Shown here piece by piece: positions 33,235 to 41,038 of a DNA stretch of 64,000 nt. This stretch comes from Thermoplasmata archaeon. Its GTDB lineage: Archaea; Thermoplasmatota; Thermoplasmata; Thermoplasmatales; GCA-001856825. The stretch spans positions 62,001 through 126,000 of the forward strand of contig JAJYUV010000001.1 of assembly GCA_021792355.1 (NCBI GenBank), given 5' to 3'. Within the stretch, counting starts at the first letter, position 1; every line of letters begins with the position of its first letter. Under the pieces are notes generated by a model. It worked only from the letters and a program-made list of their open reading frames with translations, was not told where the DNA came from and did not search any database. A program made the position numbers and the translations under genes.

Positions 33235-34596
33235 CTATCTTATGTCGAGAATTTCCAATGCTATGAATCCCGCAATGATATAGCCCATGAAGACTAAGAT
33301 AAGTGCGTCTGTCGACCCAATGAGGCTGTATATCAACACAAAACCAGAAAGCGCAATTGCAAACAAAGACACGCCAATTCTTCTCACACTTCGCACTGCG
33401 GATTTCAGAGATTCCGAAAGAAGAGAGAAGTTGGAAGTTAGATGTACAGCAAGATTAGCTAGACCAGCTATGGATCCAAGGAACAAAAAGAGCACGAAAA
33501 CATCAATCGTTAAGACCGCGGGAATTAAAATTATGCCCGAGATGAGTATCACCGTAATGACAGCCGTAATTGGAGTGCTGGAGCGGTTTGAAATCTTTGA
33601 AAAAAATGGATGTACGAGCCTATTGCTTGACATAGCGTATATAACACGGGATGCAGCGGTTAAAAAAGCTAAAGAACCAAGTATGCCGTCATTAACTCCT
33701 GCAAAAAGAAATAATGGTATGGAATAATTCCCAAGAAAAGACCTCATAACTGTTATCACTGGAACACTGGAAGAAAGTATAGCTCTGAATGAATGTGTTG
33801 TTATGCCAACATCTACTAGTCCATACAGAACGAACGCTTCCAATAAACCTCCGATTATAATTACCATGAGCGCTGCACGGCCCACGTTTTTATTTGCATT
33901 TTTTGTCTCGCCAGACACGGGAGTGATTGCCCCATATCCAGTAGGTATACCAATTGCGAACAGGATTCCCAGAAATATTACAGAGCCAGATGGAATATTG
34001 CTCACTGGGTTGTAAAAAACAAAATGCGATATAAACAAAGACACAACAATGACAGCAACCAACACCACTAATTCGATTGAGGCTGCGAAAACAGCATAAT
34101 GTTTCGATGGTTTAATTCCTAAGATTAGAAACAATGATGATGGTACGAATACAATTGCAAATGCAACTGGAGCAGGTATTCCAACGATAAAGGAAAGTAC
34201 GAAAGCCGACCCTATAAGGTATCCTCCCGCGTACAAAATTGAATAAAATGTATAAATCCAACCCGTCTCGAAACCAAATCTCTTCGATAAGAGTTTAAAC
34301 GCATAGTTGAAATAACCTCCAGTCTCTGTGTGTTTCTTGGAGAGATAATATACTACAATTCCATTGACAAGCACAACAGCAGTTCCAATAATTACAACTA
34401 TTGGCGAAAAGTACAATGCAAGCAATAACACGGCGGTTGCGTATGTAAGCATACTCAGAAAAGGTGCCTGTCCACCCAGAGATAAGAAAAAAATATCTCT
34501 AAAATTTAATTCTCGCTTTAGCTCACTAGTCTTATTAATAACGCCTGTAGTTTGAACACCCAACGCTTCACCAGTCCCGAACATTCTTGGGCACAT
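33235..34596 (-). CDS. APC-family amino-acid permease
   Basis: A 453-residue permease with about 12 hydrophobic segments and the same opening motif as its neighbour (FRDIFFLSLGGQAPFLSMLTY) and IPTGYGAITPVSGE in the middle, where the neighbour has IPTGYGAIAPISGE. The two are clearly duplicates. No CBS tail is present. Its start lies only about 40 bases from the right attachment site, so it is the last gene of the element. The first ATG (34596) is used; a second at 34584 is equally possible. Confidence 0.87.
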   Translation of the reverse strand: MCPRMFGTGEALGVQTTGVINKTSELKRELNFRDIFFLSLGGQAPFLSMLTYATAVLLLALYFSPIVVIIGTAVVLVNGIVVYYLSKKHTETGGYFNYAFKLLSKRFGFETGWIYTFYSILYAGGYLIGSAFVLSFIVGIPAPVAFAIVFVPSSLFLILGIKPSKHYAVFAASIELVVLVAVIVVSLFISHFVFYNPVSNIPSGSVIFLGILFAIGIPTGYGAITPVSGETKNANKNVGRAALMVIIIGGLLEAFVLYGLVDVGITTHSFRAILSSSVPVITVMRSFLGNYSIPLFLFAGVNDGILGSLAFLTAASRVIYAMSSNRLVHPFFSKISNRSSTPITAVITVILISGIILIPAVLTIDVFVLFLFLGSIAGLANLAVHLTSNFSLLSESLKSAVRSVRRIGVSLFAIALSGFVLIYSLIGSTDALILVFMGYIIAGFIALEILDIR

Positions 34597-34632
34597 CTTA
34601 AGTTTTTTGATAAGGCATCCTTGTAATTTATT

Positions 34633-34667
34633 GGACTTACTTATAGGTATAAGTGGGCCCGACCGGA
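34633..34667 (+). repeat. attR: integrase arm plus tRNA-Val 3' end
   Basis: The arm GGACTT-N6-AGGTATAAGTG (34633-34655) abuts and overlaps the 14-bp core 34654-34667, mirroring attL where the arm follows the core. In the excised circle the core would be flanked on both sides by a copy of the arm in the same orientation. The two arms agree in all 17 positions outside the N6 spacer. Confidence 0.75.
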
Positions 34668-34726
34668 TTCGAACCGGTGGTCTCCTCCGTGTCAGGGAGA
34701 CGTCATAGCCGCTAGACCACGAGCCC
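34654..34726 (-). tRNA. tRNA-Val (anticodon GAC)
   Basis: The reverse strand folds into a full cloverleaf of 73 nucleotides. The acceptor stem is GGGCTCG/CGGGCCC with discriminator A, the D arm is GTC...GAC, the anticodon stem is TCTCC/GGAGG with loop CTGACAC (anticodon GAC), and the T arm is ACCGG-TTCGAAT-CCGGT. No intron and no encoded CCA. The gene is intact; the last 14 bases are the crossover core of the integrated element. Confidence 0.97.
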
Positions 34727-34765
34727 TACCTCGTCAGTATTGCTTTGATAATAATTTTTTCTTTC

Positions 34766-35536
34766 TCATTCTGCTGTTGCAAACAGCATTCCAAAATATT
34801 CCTGCAGATAGTAATAATGGAACTTTGGTTCCAAGCCGCCATGTTCAATAAAACCGTAAAACATTAACAGATTCCAGTAGCTATCCGGTTTAGCTCCATC
34901 TATATAATCATCTTCCAGAGAGACAAGTTCGTCAAACTTATTGTTCTCAATTGCTCTTTCAACTATCTTATCATATTCCTTTGCCCTGGAATCATATCCG
35001 TAGGGACCGGTACTTAAGTGAGTGTGGGCCTGATCTGCGCTGAAAACCACAGATATCTTCCTATCTGATTTGGAGACGACATCAAACATCTTTTTCCCGA
35101 GATCAATCAGCAAGTCTCTCTTAGAAGTTCTCCATTGACCGAGCATGGACACTTTCTTGTTACAAAAAAATGTTAGCGGGATCAGAGTCCCGAAATCGAC
35201 AGGAAAGGTCGACAACTTGCCGCTTGTAGTAACGAAATTGGTTTCCACAAAGTACTTCGATTTCTTGAAAAGTTGGGAGTTTAGCTCCCTATCGGTCTCA
35301 TATTCCCCCTTCAGAATGTTTTTTCCAATTTCATATATGCCTGAAAGGTACTGCGTATTCACAACCGGAAGTCCTAACGGAATTCTCAGCGAATGAGGGC
35401 TTATTATGAGAACGGTTTCAGACGAGTCATTCTTTGATTCCTTAGCAATGGACTTATTCATTTGCCTGCTCTCGGGATTGGGGAAAGAAAGGATCTCATC
35501 TCCGTGAGGGATGATATATGTTTTGACGAGCGACAT
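34766..35536 (-). CDS. LigB/MEMO-superfamily (class III extradiol dioxygenase-like) protein
   Basis: A 256-residue protein with the layout of the catalytic LigB fold: IIPHGDEIL at the start (about 8-16), IISPHS (about 44-49), and VVFSADQAHTHLSTGPYGYD (about 160-180) with conserved His residues that bind iron in the dioxygenases. Many archaeal members are not ring-cleaving enzymes, so the substrate is unknown. It directly follows the Nre gene without spacing and is the last gene of the reverse-strand set ubiE-trm112-nre-ligB. Confidence 0.78.
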   Translation of the reverse strand: MSLVKTYIIPHGDEILSFPNPESRQMNKSIAKESKNDSSETVLIISPHSLRIPLGLPVVNTQYLSGIYEIGKNILKGEYETDRELNSQLFKKSKYFVETNFVTTSGKLSTFPVDFGTLIPLTFFCNKKVSMLGQWRTSKRDLLIDLGKKMFDVVSKSDRKISVVFSADQAHTHLSTGPYGYDSRAKEYDKIVERAIENNKFDELVSLEDDYIDGAKPDSYWNLLMFYGFIEHGGLEPKFHYYYLQEYFGMLFATAE

Positions 35537-36766
35537 CTAGTTCACGTACTCTGTTATCTTTCTTTGTTGTTTAATTGTTTGGTATGTCTTGCTACTTCCT
35601 CTTAAATCTTTTTTTCGTCTGATCTTAATGATGTTGAAGAATTGATCGATGCTGTCAAGGTAATTCACCTCACTCATCGCAGCCCTTACATTTTCCCTGA
35701 CCTGCCATACTCCAAGAGGCATCGTATACTCTCCATCTATGAATCTAATGACCAGGATGTTTCCCCTTCTTTCAATTTTCTTCATAAACTCTACAATTGG
35801 AAGCTTTGCTGCAAAAAATGCACCAGCTATCCTGGGATTCACCACCATCCTTCCTGGTTTCTCATAGTCTCCCTCTGCACCAGATTCCCTAGGACCTGTC
35901 CAAATTGAGCCGTTGTTCCAGTTTTCAATCATCTCAAAAGAATAATCTCCTGGTGTGATCAAGATGTAGTATTCATTTCCTATCCTGCGATAATGAAAAT
36001 ACATATTTCCTTCAACATCCTGAAAGTCTCGAATCTCTGATATAATGCGGTCAGAGAGAGTCTTGTCAACAGCGGTTATTGCCCATCTTGTAGGGACGAT
36101 CTTCCGATTTCTCGTTCTTCCGACCATACCCGCGGAGAAAATCTTCTCTAGGGTGTAAATAGATGTATCTTGATAAAGAATATCAAGCGCCTCGGTGGCC
36201 TTAAGGTCTGTATCATAGTATATCTTCTCAACAGTAGGATGCGATGGAGAGCTTTCGTGGTAGAAGTTTTTTGCATATCCTCCCGGACCAAAAGGTTGAG
36301 ATTCAGCTGAAAAATCTATCTTCCTCTCCAACGAAGAGTACTCTATTTGGCTATAAACTGGTTTGGAGGAGAGAATCAGGTCGTGAAGTTCAAGCAAGTA
36401 ACTGTTTGGGTCTACCGGCGCGTTCACGGGCAATACTTTGTATCCACGGTATAGTGAAAAACGCAATCGCGCTATTTCGTCAATTGACATATTTTGCCAC
36501 CTGTCTGGACGTTCGTATATTTCGGTATCTCCGCGCCTTACTGGTAGCGCCGGACCTATCCGAACCCTAGGATACCCATGGTGACCAACGAACAGAGAGG
36601 GCGGACTGTCGCCGGAGACGTCACTTACTCTAACTGGAATCCCCTGAGTGGCATATACTTTTGAGACGATTGGACAGGAAGACTTACCGCAGAGCAGCTT
36701 GGAACCCTTACATCTGATACAAAGACTTACAGGTATTTTCTTGAGCTCCTCGTCTGCGCTAATCAT
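35537..36766 (-). CDS. Nre-family DNA repair protein
   Basis: Archaeal Nre protein, implicated in repair of damage such as mitomycin crosslinks together with PCNA. Seen: an N-terminal Cys motif CIRCKGSKLLCGKSSCP (about 16-32), the conserved segment FVGHHGYPRVRIGP, and the family's long C-terminal domain. The last residues are QRKITEYVN, which fits a PCNA-interacting box (Q-x-x-I-x-x-Y-V), as known for NreA. The ATG at 36766 overlaps the stop of the preceding small gene (ATGA), so this start is chosen over 36829. The product is 409 residues. Confidence 0.88.
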   Translation of the reverse strand: MISADEELKKIPVSLCIRCKGSKLLCGKSSCPIVSKVYATQGIPVRVSDVSGDSPPSLFVGHHGYPRVRIGPALPVRRGDTEIYERPDRWQNMSIDEIARLRFSLYRGYKVLPVNAPVDPNSYLLELHDLILSSKPVYSQIEYSSLERKIDFSAESQPFGPGGYAKNFYHESSPSHPTVEKIYYDTDLKATEALDILYQDTSIYTLEKIFSAGMVGRTRNRKIVPTRWAITAVDKTLSDRIISEIRDFQDVEGNMYFHYRRIGNEYYILITPGDYSFEMIENWNNGSIWTGPRESGAEGDYEKPGRMVVNPRIAGAFFAAKLPIVEFMKKIERRGNILVIRFIDGEYTMPLGVWQVRENVRAAMSEVNYLDSIDQFFNIIKIRRKKDLRGSSKTYQTIKQQRKITEYVN

Positions 36767-36936
36767 TCTGGTGGTAGAAGGTTCGGTATCCCTTCCTCTA
36801 TCGGATACCTGTTGTGACACTTCACACATTCCAGGACACCTTCCAAAATCTCGTCCCCATCTACCTTACTGACCTTGAGAGTGAGATCTTCCTTGCATAC
36901 TGGGCAGCAGATTATATCAAGAAGATCCTTTTTCAT
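36763..36936 (-). CDS. Trm112-like zinc protein (UPF0434 type)
   Basis: A 57-residue gene found by reading the frame upstream of nre: MKKDLLDIICCPVCKEDLTL, then LECVKCHNRYPIEEGIPNLLPPE. The CPVC/CVKC pairs and the ending IPNLLP are diagnostic of the Trm112/UPF0434 family. Trm112 is a small activator that stabilises several methyltransferases acting on tRNA and release factors. It overlaps nre by four bases and follows the UbiE-like methyltransferase gene by 56 bases. Its true partner is unknown. Confidence 0.85.
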   Translation of the reverse strand: MKKDLLDIICCPVCKEDLTLKVSKVDGDEILEGVLECVKCHNRYPIEEGIPNLLPPE

Positions 36937-36992
36937 GCCTGCTAAATAGTTCTATCGATTAATAGCTTGTGCAAGAATGATTGGACTTCGAA

Positions 36993-37643
36993 TTACTTAG
37001 TTCCGTAAACGATTGCGGCTGATGGTGATATGAATCTTTTGATCTTGACATCGCAGAACCCTGCAGTCCTCATCTCATCCGCAATAATCTCTGGAGTTTT
37101 AAAATTCTTTACAGTCATTGCGAGATAGCTGTAGGAGTCAGAGGAGGACGCTATTCTGGCGATCCTAGGCAGTAGATGGTAAAAATAGACAGAGAAGAAT
37201 TCAGAAACAAGTTTCCGTTTTTCTGGGAAAGCGTCTAGATTTGCCATAATTCCTCCCTTTCTGAGCGTTCTTATCGCCTCCCTGAAGTATTCTTCTGTGG
37301 AAGGGAGATTTCTTAAAACAAAAGAGGAGACAATCGCGTCAAAACTGTCATTCTTTATGGGCATCTCGGTTGCGGACGCAAGTAGCAATTTGCCATAATT
37401 CTTGTTCAAAGCTAGCATCTCTTTTGTCACGTCCAAACCAACGAATCTATCCGTCGATCCCGCCAAACTTTCAAGCTTTCCCGTGCCAGTCCCGACATCA
37501 AGTATTCTCTCTCTGTCGTTGACGAGTCTCAGAAGCATTATTCGCCAGAAGACATCCATACCTAGGGACATATAGGTATTCATCTTGTCATAGATTGCGG
37601 GAATTTCCTTGAATACCGCCTTAACTTTTTCTACTTCTGGCAT
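36993..37643 (-). CDS. UbiE/MenG-like quinone methyltransferase
   Basis: SAM-dependent methyltransferase of 216 residues. It has the SAM-binding motif ILDVGTGTGKLESLAG (about 48-63), VGLDVTKEML, ATEMPIKNDSFDAIVSSFVLRNLP and the UbiE-type post-motif region. It would carry out C-methylation of demethylmenaquinone. The UbiA/MenA-like prenyltransferase 700 bases away supports a quinone role; Thermoplasmata use menaquinone and thermoplasmaquinones. The gene is divergent from the UMP kinase gene, sharing a 41-base promoter space. Confidence 0.85.
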   Translation of the reverse strand: MPEVEKVKAVFKEIPAIYDKMNTYMSLGMDVFWRIMLLRLVNDRERILDVGTGTGKLESLAGSTDRFVGLDVTKEMLALNKNYGKLLLASATEMPIKNDSFDAIVSSFVLRNLPSTEEYFREAIRTLRKGGIMANLDAFPEKRKLVSEFFSVYFYHLLPRIARIASSSDSYSYLAMTVKNFKTPEIIADEMRTAGFCDVKIKRFISPSAAIVYGTK

Positions 37644-37684
37644 TCATCCATGAAAGTATTTATTCTATTATAGGTTGTTGAAGC

Positions 37685-38341
37685 GTGAGCGGGCCAGTTA
37701 TCAGCCTCGGTGGGTCTATATTCTCGAAGAGTGATGAGAGATATCTTTTGGAATTCATTGAGAGGATAAAGAGGGTGGAAGGATATGCACTGGTTGTTGG
37801 AGGGGGACCAATGGCAAGGGAAGAAATTTCAAAGCTTAGAAAGATAGGAGCGAAAGAGTACTATCTCGATATGATGGGGATTCAAGCTACAAGACTCAAT
37901 GCTACGATGGTTTCTCTTGCCCTCGGGAATTTGATGGAAGTCCCGAAGTCAATAGACGAAGCGGTCAGACAAATGAAGTTATATCAGAGAGTCGTCATGG
38001 GCGGGACTGAGCCCGGACACACTACCGATGCCGTCTCTCTCCTGTTAGCTGAAGCTCTAGATAGGGATACAGTGGTCAACGTAACCAACGTCGATTATCT
38101 GTACGACAGGGATCCCAAGCTCAAAGGAGCAAAGAAGATAGAAAAAATATCTTATTTATCTGCGATTGGTATGATTACATCGGAAAAAAGAGGAGCAGGA
38201 ACCAACTTTCCGATGGACATCCTTTCTCTCAATATTGCGAGACGGAGCAACATAAAAGTTAAGATAGTCTCTTTCAGGGATCCTGCGAACGTTTTCAGGG
38301 CTATTGATGATAAAAGGTTCAAAGGTACCACCGTTTCGTAG
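37685..38341 (+). CDS. pyrH: UMP kinase, archaeal type
   Basis: Amino acid kinase-fold enzyme that phosphorylates UMP to UDP. Motifs seen: ISLGGSIFS (Gly-rich loop, about 6-14), VVGGGPMARE (about 38-47), VNVTNVDYLYDRDP (nucleotide-binding, about 138-151) and GAGTNFPMDILSL. At 218 residues it matches archaeal PyrH. The start codon is GTG, 41 bases from the divergent ubiE start. It complements pyrG at the window start but is not in an operon with it. Confidence 0.92.
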   Translation: MSGPVISLGGSIFSKSDERYLLEFIERIKRVEGYALVVGGGPMAREEISKLRKIGAKEYYLDMMGIQATRLNATMVSLALGNLMEVPKSIDEAVRQMKLYQRVVMGGTEPGHTTDAVSLLLAEALDRDTVVNVTNVDYLYDRDPKLKGAKKIEKISYLSAIGMITSEKRGAGTNFPMDILSLNIARRSNIKVKIVSFRDPANVFRAIDDKRFKGTTVS

Positions 38342-38372
38342 TCTCGTCTATGGAGTAATAATCGTTTATTGG

Positions 38373-39206
38373 TTACATGAAAAAGGCTAGCGATGCAATT
38401 ATAAGTACAGTAAAGAGGAAGTGGATTCCCACTGAGTAGTTCGTCTGTCTTGATATTCCGAGGGAAGATCTCGGAAGGTATGCAATGTGGACCAAAGAGA
38501 CAATGAAAACGATCACAGCTGCCACCAGCATTTCCCCGGACACCGATGTCATGATGGACGCAGTAATCAACATGATCGGATAGATGGTCCTGAAGTGTTT
38601 CACCCTGATTCCCCCTTCTTTATCTTCTGGAAGATGATGTAGATACCTTATCGATGATGCCAAGAGACCGAGGCTCATTGAAACCAGAACTTCTACTAGA
38701 GTTAGCGGATGGTGGAGTGCTATGATTGTTCCCAGAACCGGGAAGGGTCCAAAGGAAAAAAAAGTTGCAACCTCCCCAACTCCCCGTGCCCCAAGTTTCA
38801 CAGGAGGAATGACATACAACAATGAAAGGAATACTGCAGTCAAACCTAAATAAAGCAATAGCAGGTTTCTGGTGATATAAACAACCATCAGACCAGAAAC
38901 AACTGCAAGTGTCAACATCACGACAAAGGAAACTCTAATGGCTGTAGGTTTGACCCCAAGCTTCTCGATGAAATACGAGCCAAGAGGATAAACCGTGTCC
39001 CCGTTTCTTAGCGGTCTAGAGTTTGCGTGATCAAAATAATCCATTGCGAGGTTCATCCCTGCCTGCATTGATATGGTGACAACGAGTAAAAACGGTACAA
39101 TGTAAGAAATCTGAAACCTAGAGAACGCCCATCCCAGAAGGACTGGGCTGATGCTTGTGAAATATATGGGTGCTTTCAGTCCTTTTATAAAATCCCAGGC
39201 CCTCAT
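38373..39206 (-). CDS. UbiA-family prenyltransferase (MenA-like)
   Basis: Membrane enzyme attaching the polyprenyl tail to the aromatic head group, as MenA does with 1,4-dihydroxy-2-naphthoate. The 277-residue product has eight or nine membrane segments. The Asp-rich motif NLAMDYFDHANS (about 53-64), with MDYFD as in MenA, is present, plus the short second loop LHHLPEDKEGG. There are no fused domains. It is convergent with the UMP kinase gene and sits between the quinone methyltransferase and the B12/radical SAM gene, forming a likely quinone cluster. Confidence 0.85.
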   Translation of the reverse strand: MRAWDFIKGLKAPIYFTSISPVLLGWAFSRFQISYIVPFLLVVTISMQAGMNLAMDYFDHANSRPLRNGDTVYPLGSYFIEKLGVKPTAIRVSFVVMLTLAVVSGLMVVYITRNLLLLYLGLTAVFLSLLYVIPPVKLGARGVGEVATFFSFGPFPVLGTIIALHHPLTLVEVLVSMSLGLLASSIRYLHHLPEDKEGGIRVKHFRTIYPIMLITASIMTSVSGEMLVAAVIVFIVSLVHIAYLPRSSLGISRQTNYSVGIHFLFTVLIIASLAFFM

Positions 39207-39268
39207 TTACTATCTGTGATAGTGAGGTGCCATAATTACGTTTTCCGAATAGAACGATTGGAAGATGG

Positions 39269-40951
39269 TTACTTTCTGGAAGAATGAAGAGACCTGTAGA
39301 TCATGAAGATGAGCTTCTTCTCTCCCGACGCTGGAGTACCCCACATGATTTGTTTCTTGAGGATGGTATACTTATCACCACAGTCCTTGATGAGTGCGTC
39401 GCCATGCGACAACATCCCATAATCTCCCGCTCTGGCCAATCTTACGGCAAGTCTGCTAGACTCCAGAATATGGTGAGACCTGCTATATTCTTCTCCATCG
39501 ATGTATCCCAGCTGCTCTTTATCTTTAAGGAGCAAATCAATGGCATCATATGTCGTTTCGACAATAGTCTGTCTATCCATCCACTCAGTCTCGTAACTCA
39601 GGAAATCCTCCCAGGTTCTTCCCTGATCCAGTCCGTTATAATGGTCTAGTAATGACCTAAACCTCAACTTGTAGCCTGTACTTGGCGTTTCAAAAGCCTT
39701 GGAACCAGGATCAAGAAATGGCGATAAAGGTGAAGTGAAAACAAACAATCTTTTATCGTTATTGTTGGATTCCATCAGGTGCCTAGCATATTTTACATCA
39801 TCGAACACATCAGCTCGAGTCTGACCACTTAGTCCGACCATGAAATATACATCCATTTTCTTGCCTCCTAGGTCCATGAAGTCAAAAACGAACTTCTCCA
39901 AATCCTTGTTGACGTATGGTCGCCCATTCTTAAATCTGATTTTATCGTCAGATGAATCAGGGGATATTTCCATCGACACGTCGGAAGATGCTCTCATGAG
40001 CTTCTGTAAGCGTCCCCGCGGGTGTGGAACAAACACTTCCATTAAAAGAGGTACATCAAGACCTTCCTTCCTTAGGTTTTCAAATATGTAGTCTGTCTCT
40101 CTGTCAGATCTCATCAGAATATCCCCTGCCACGAATACAGGGATTCTTAGATCGTCATTTATTCTCATGATGTCTTCGACGATTTTCTTGGAAGACCTGA
40201 ATATGGGACCTGCTCTGTTGTAGAAATTTTTGAACGTGAAGTATGAACCGCCACAGATCCCGCAACTGTAGGAACAACCGTGCGTTGATAGTACCATCGC
40301 CACAGGTTCCTTCATCCAGTCACAATAGGGTAAGTGACCCGAGACGTCCATTGTCTTGATGGAGCTCTTTATTATCTGTGAATAGTCGAACTCCTGATAG
40401 TCCATGTCTGGGGTGAAAGTAAAGCCGTTATCCTTGACCTTCCCATTATCTCTATAGATCGCATTTGGGACATTTTCCAACTTCTTTCCTGCTAATACCA
40501 TTTCCATCGGCTGTTCTGTCGTGTCTCCCCGAATCACCAAATCGACATCCTTTACATTCGAGATTATCTCTTTTGCATAGTACGTAGCAGAAAATCCTCC
40601 AAACATCACCTTTATGTCAGGTCTCTCTTCTTTTATTATTCTCGCAAGGTTTATAGCTCCGTGAACGTGAGGGAGCCAATGGAGGTCTATTCCAACATAA
40701 TCAGTATCGAGCTTCAATAGTTCTTCATTGAAATTGTATTTCCTTGATCCCAGCATCTTCAATGCGACGTTGTCTATTCTTACCCTGTACCCCCTAGAAT
40801 TCAGGTACGAGAGGATCGCGAGGAACCCAATGGGATACATCTCGAAAACTCCGGTGCTCGGAACTAGTTCAGATATCGGGCCAGCAACGATATCTCTCTT
40901 CCTGAAATCATAGATTGAGGGAGGATGCATTAGGACAAGGTCGAATTTCAC
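39269..40951 (-). CDS. B12-binding-domain radical SAM protein
   Basis: A 560-residue enzyme. The N-terminal region (about 1-170) looks like a cobalamin-binding Rossmann domain (KVMFGGFSATYYAKEI, DLVIRGDTTEQP). The radical SAM core follows with the cluster motif CSYSCGIC (Cys226, 230, 233) and typical barrel segments (EISPDSSDD, MVGLSGQT). The overall form matches the Ta0216-type family of Thermoplasmata proteins whose substrate is unknown. B12-dependent radical SAM enzymes often methylate unactivated carbons; the nearby menA- and ubiE-like genes make quinone ring methylation a testable idea. Confidence 0.85.
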   Translation of the reverse strand: MKFDLVLMHPPSIYDFRKRDIVAGPISELVPSTGVFEMYPIGFLAILSYLNSRGYRVRIDNVALKMLGSRKYNFNEELLKLDTDYVGIDLHWLPHVHGAINLARIIKEERPDIKVMFGGFSATYYAKEIISNVKDVDLVIRGDTTEQPMEMVLAGKKLENVPNAIYRDNGKVKDNGFTFTPDMDYQEFDYSQIIKSSIKTMDVSGHLPYCDWMKEPVAMVLSTHGCSYSCGICGGSYFTFKNFYNRAGPIFRSSKKIVEDIMRINDDLRIPVFVAGDILMRSDRETDYIFENLRKEGLDVPLLMEVFVPHPRGRLQKLMRASSDVSMEISPDSSDDKIRFKNGRPYVNKDLEKFVFDFMDLGGKKMDVYFMVGLSGQTRADVFDDVKYARHLMESNNNDKRLFVFTSPLSPFLDPGSKAFETPSTGYKLRFRSLLDHYNGLDQGRTWEDFLSYETEWMDRQTIVETTYDAIDLLLKDKEQLGYIDGEEYSRSHHILESSRLAVRLARAGDYGMLSHGDALIKDCGDKYTILKKQIMWGTPASGEKKLIFMIYRSLHSSRK

Positions 40952-41038
40952 TGATTCCTAATTAACAACACAAATAAATAGATTATAAAAACCCGAAAAA
41001 AGATAAACCTCGAAATTCTATAGAATATTGGTGATATA

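Larger units (their letters stand above)
22671..34667. mobile_element. Integrated plasmid-like element at tRNA-Val(GAC)
   Basis: About 12.0 kb lie between two copies of TGGGCCCGACCGGA: 22671-22684 and 34654-34667. The right copy is the 3' end of the intact tRNA-Val gene, the left copy is a lone fragment. A tyrosine integrase starts 52 bases inside the left end. Inside are a membrane-anchored ATPase, small unknown genes, a hairpin-rich noncoding region, a CPA2 antiporter and two amino-acid permeases. The integrase gene is intact, as in pNOB8-type rather than SSV-type archaeal elements. No recognisable replication initiator is present. The transporters could be cargo or a separate acquisition. 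Confidence 0.82.
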
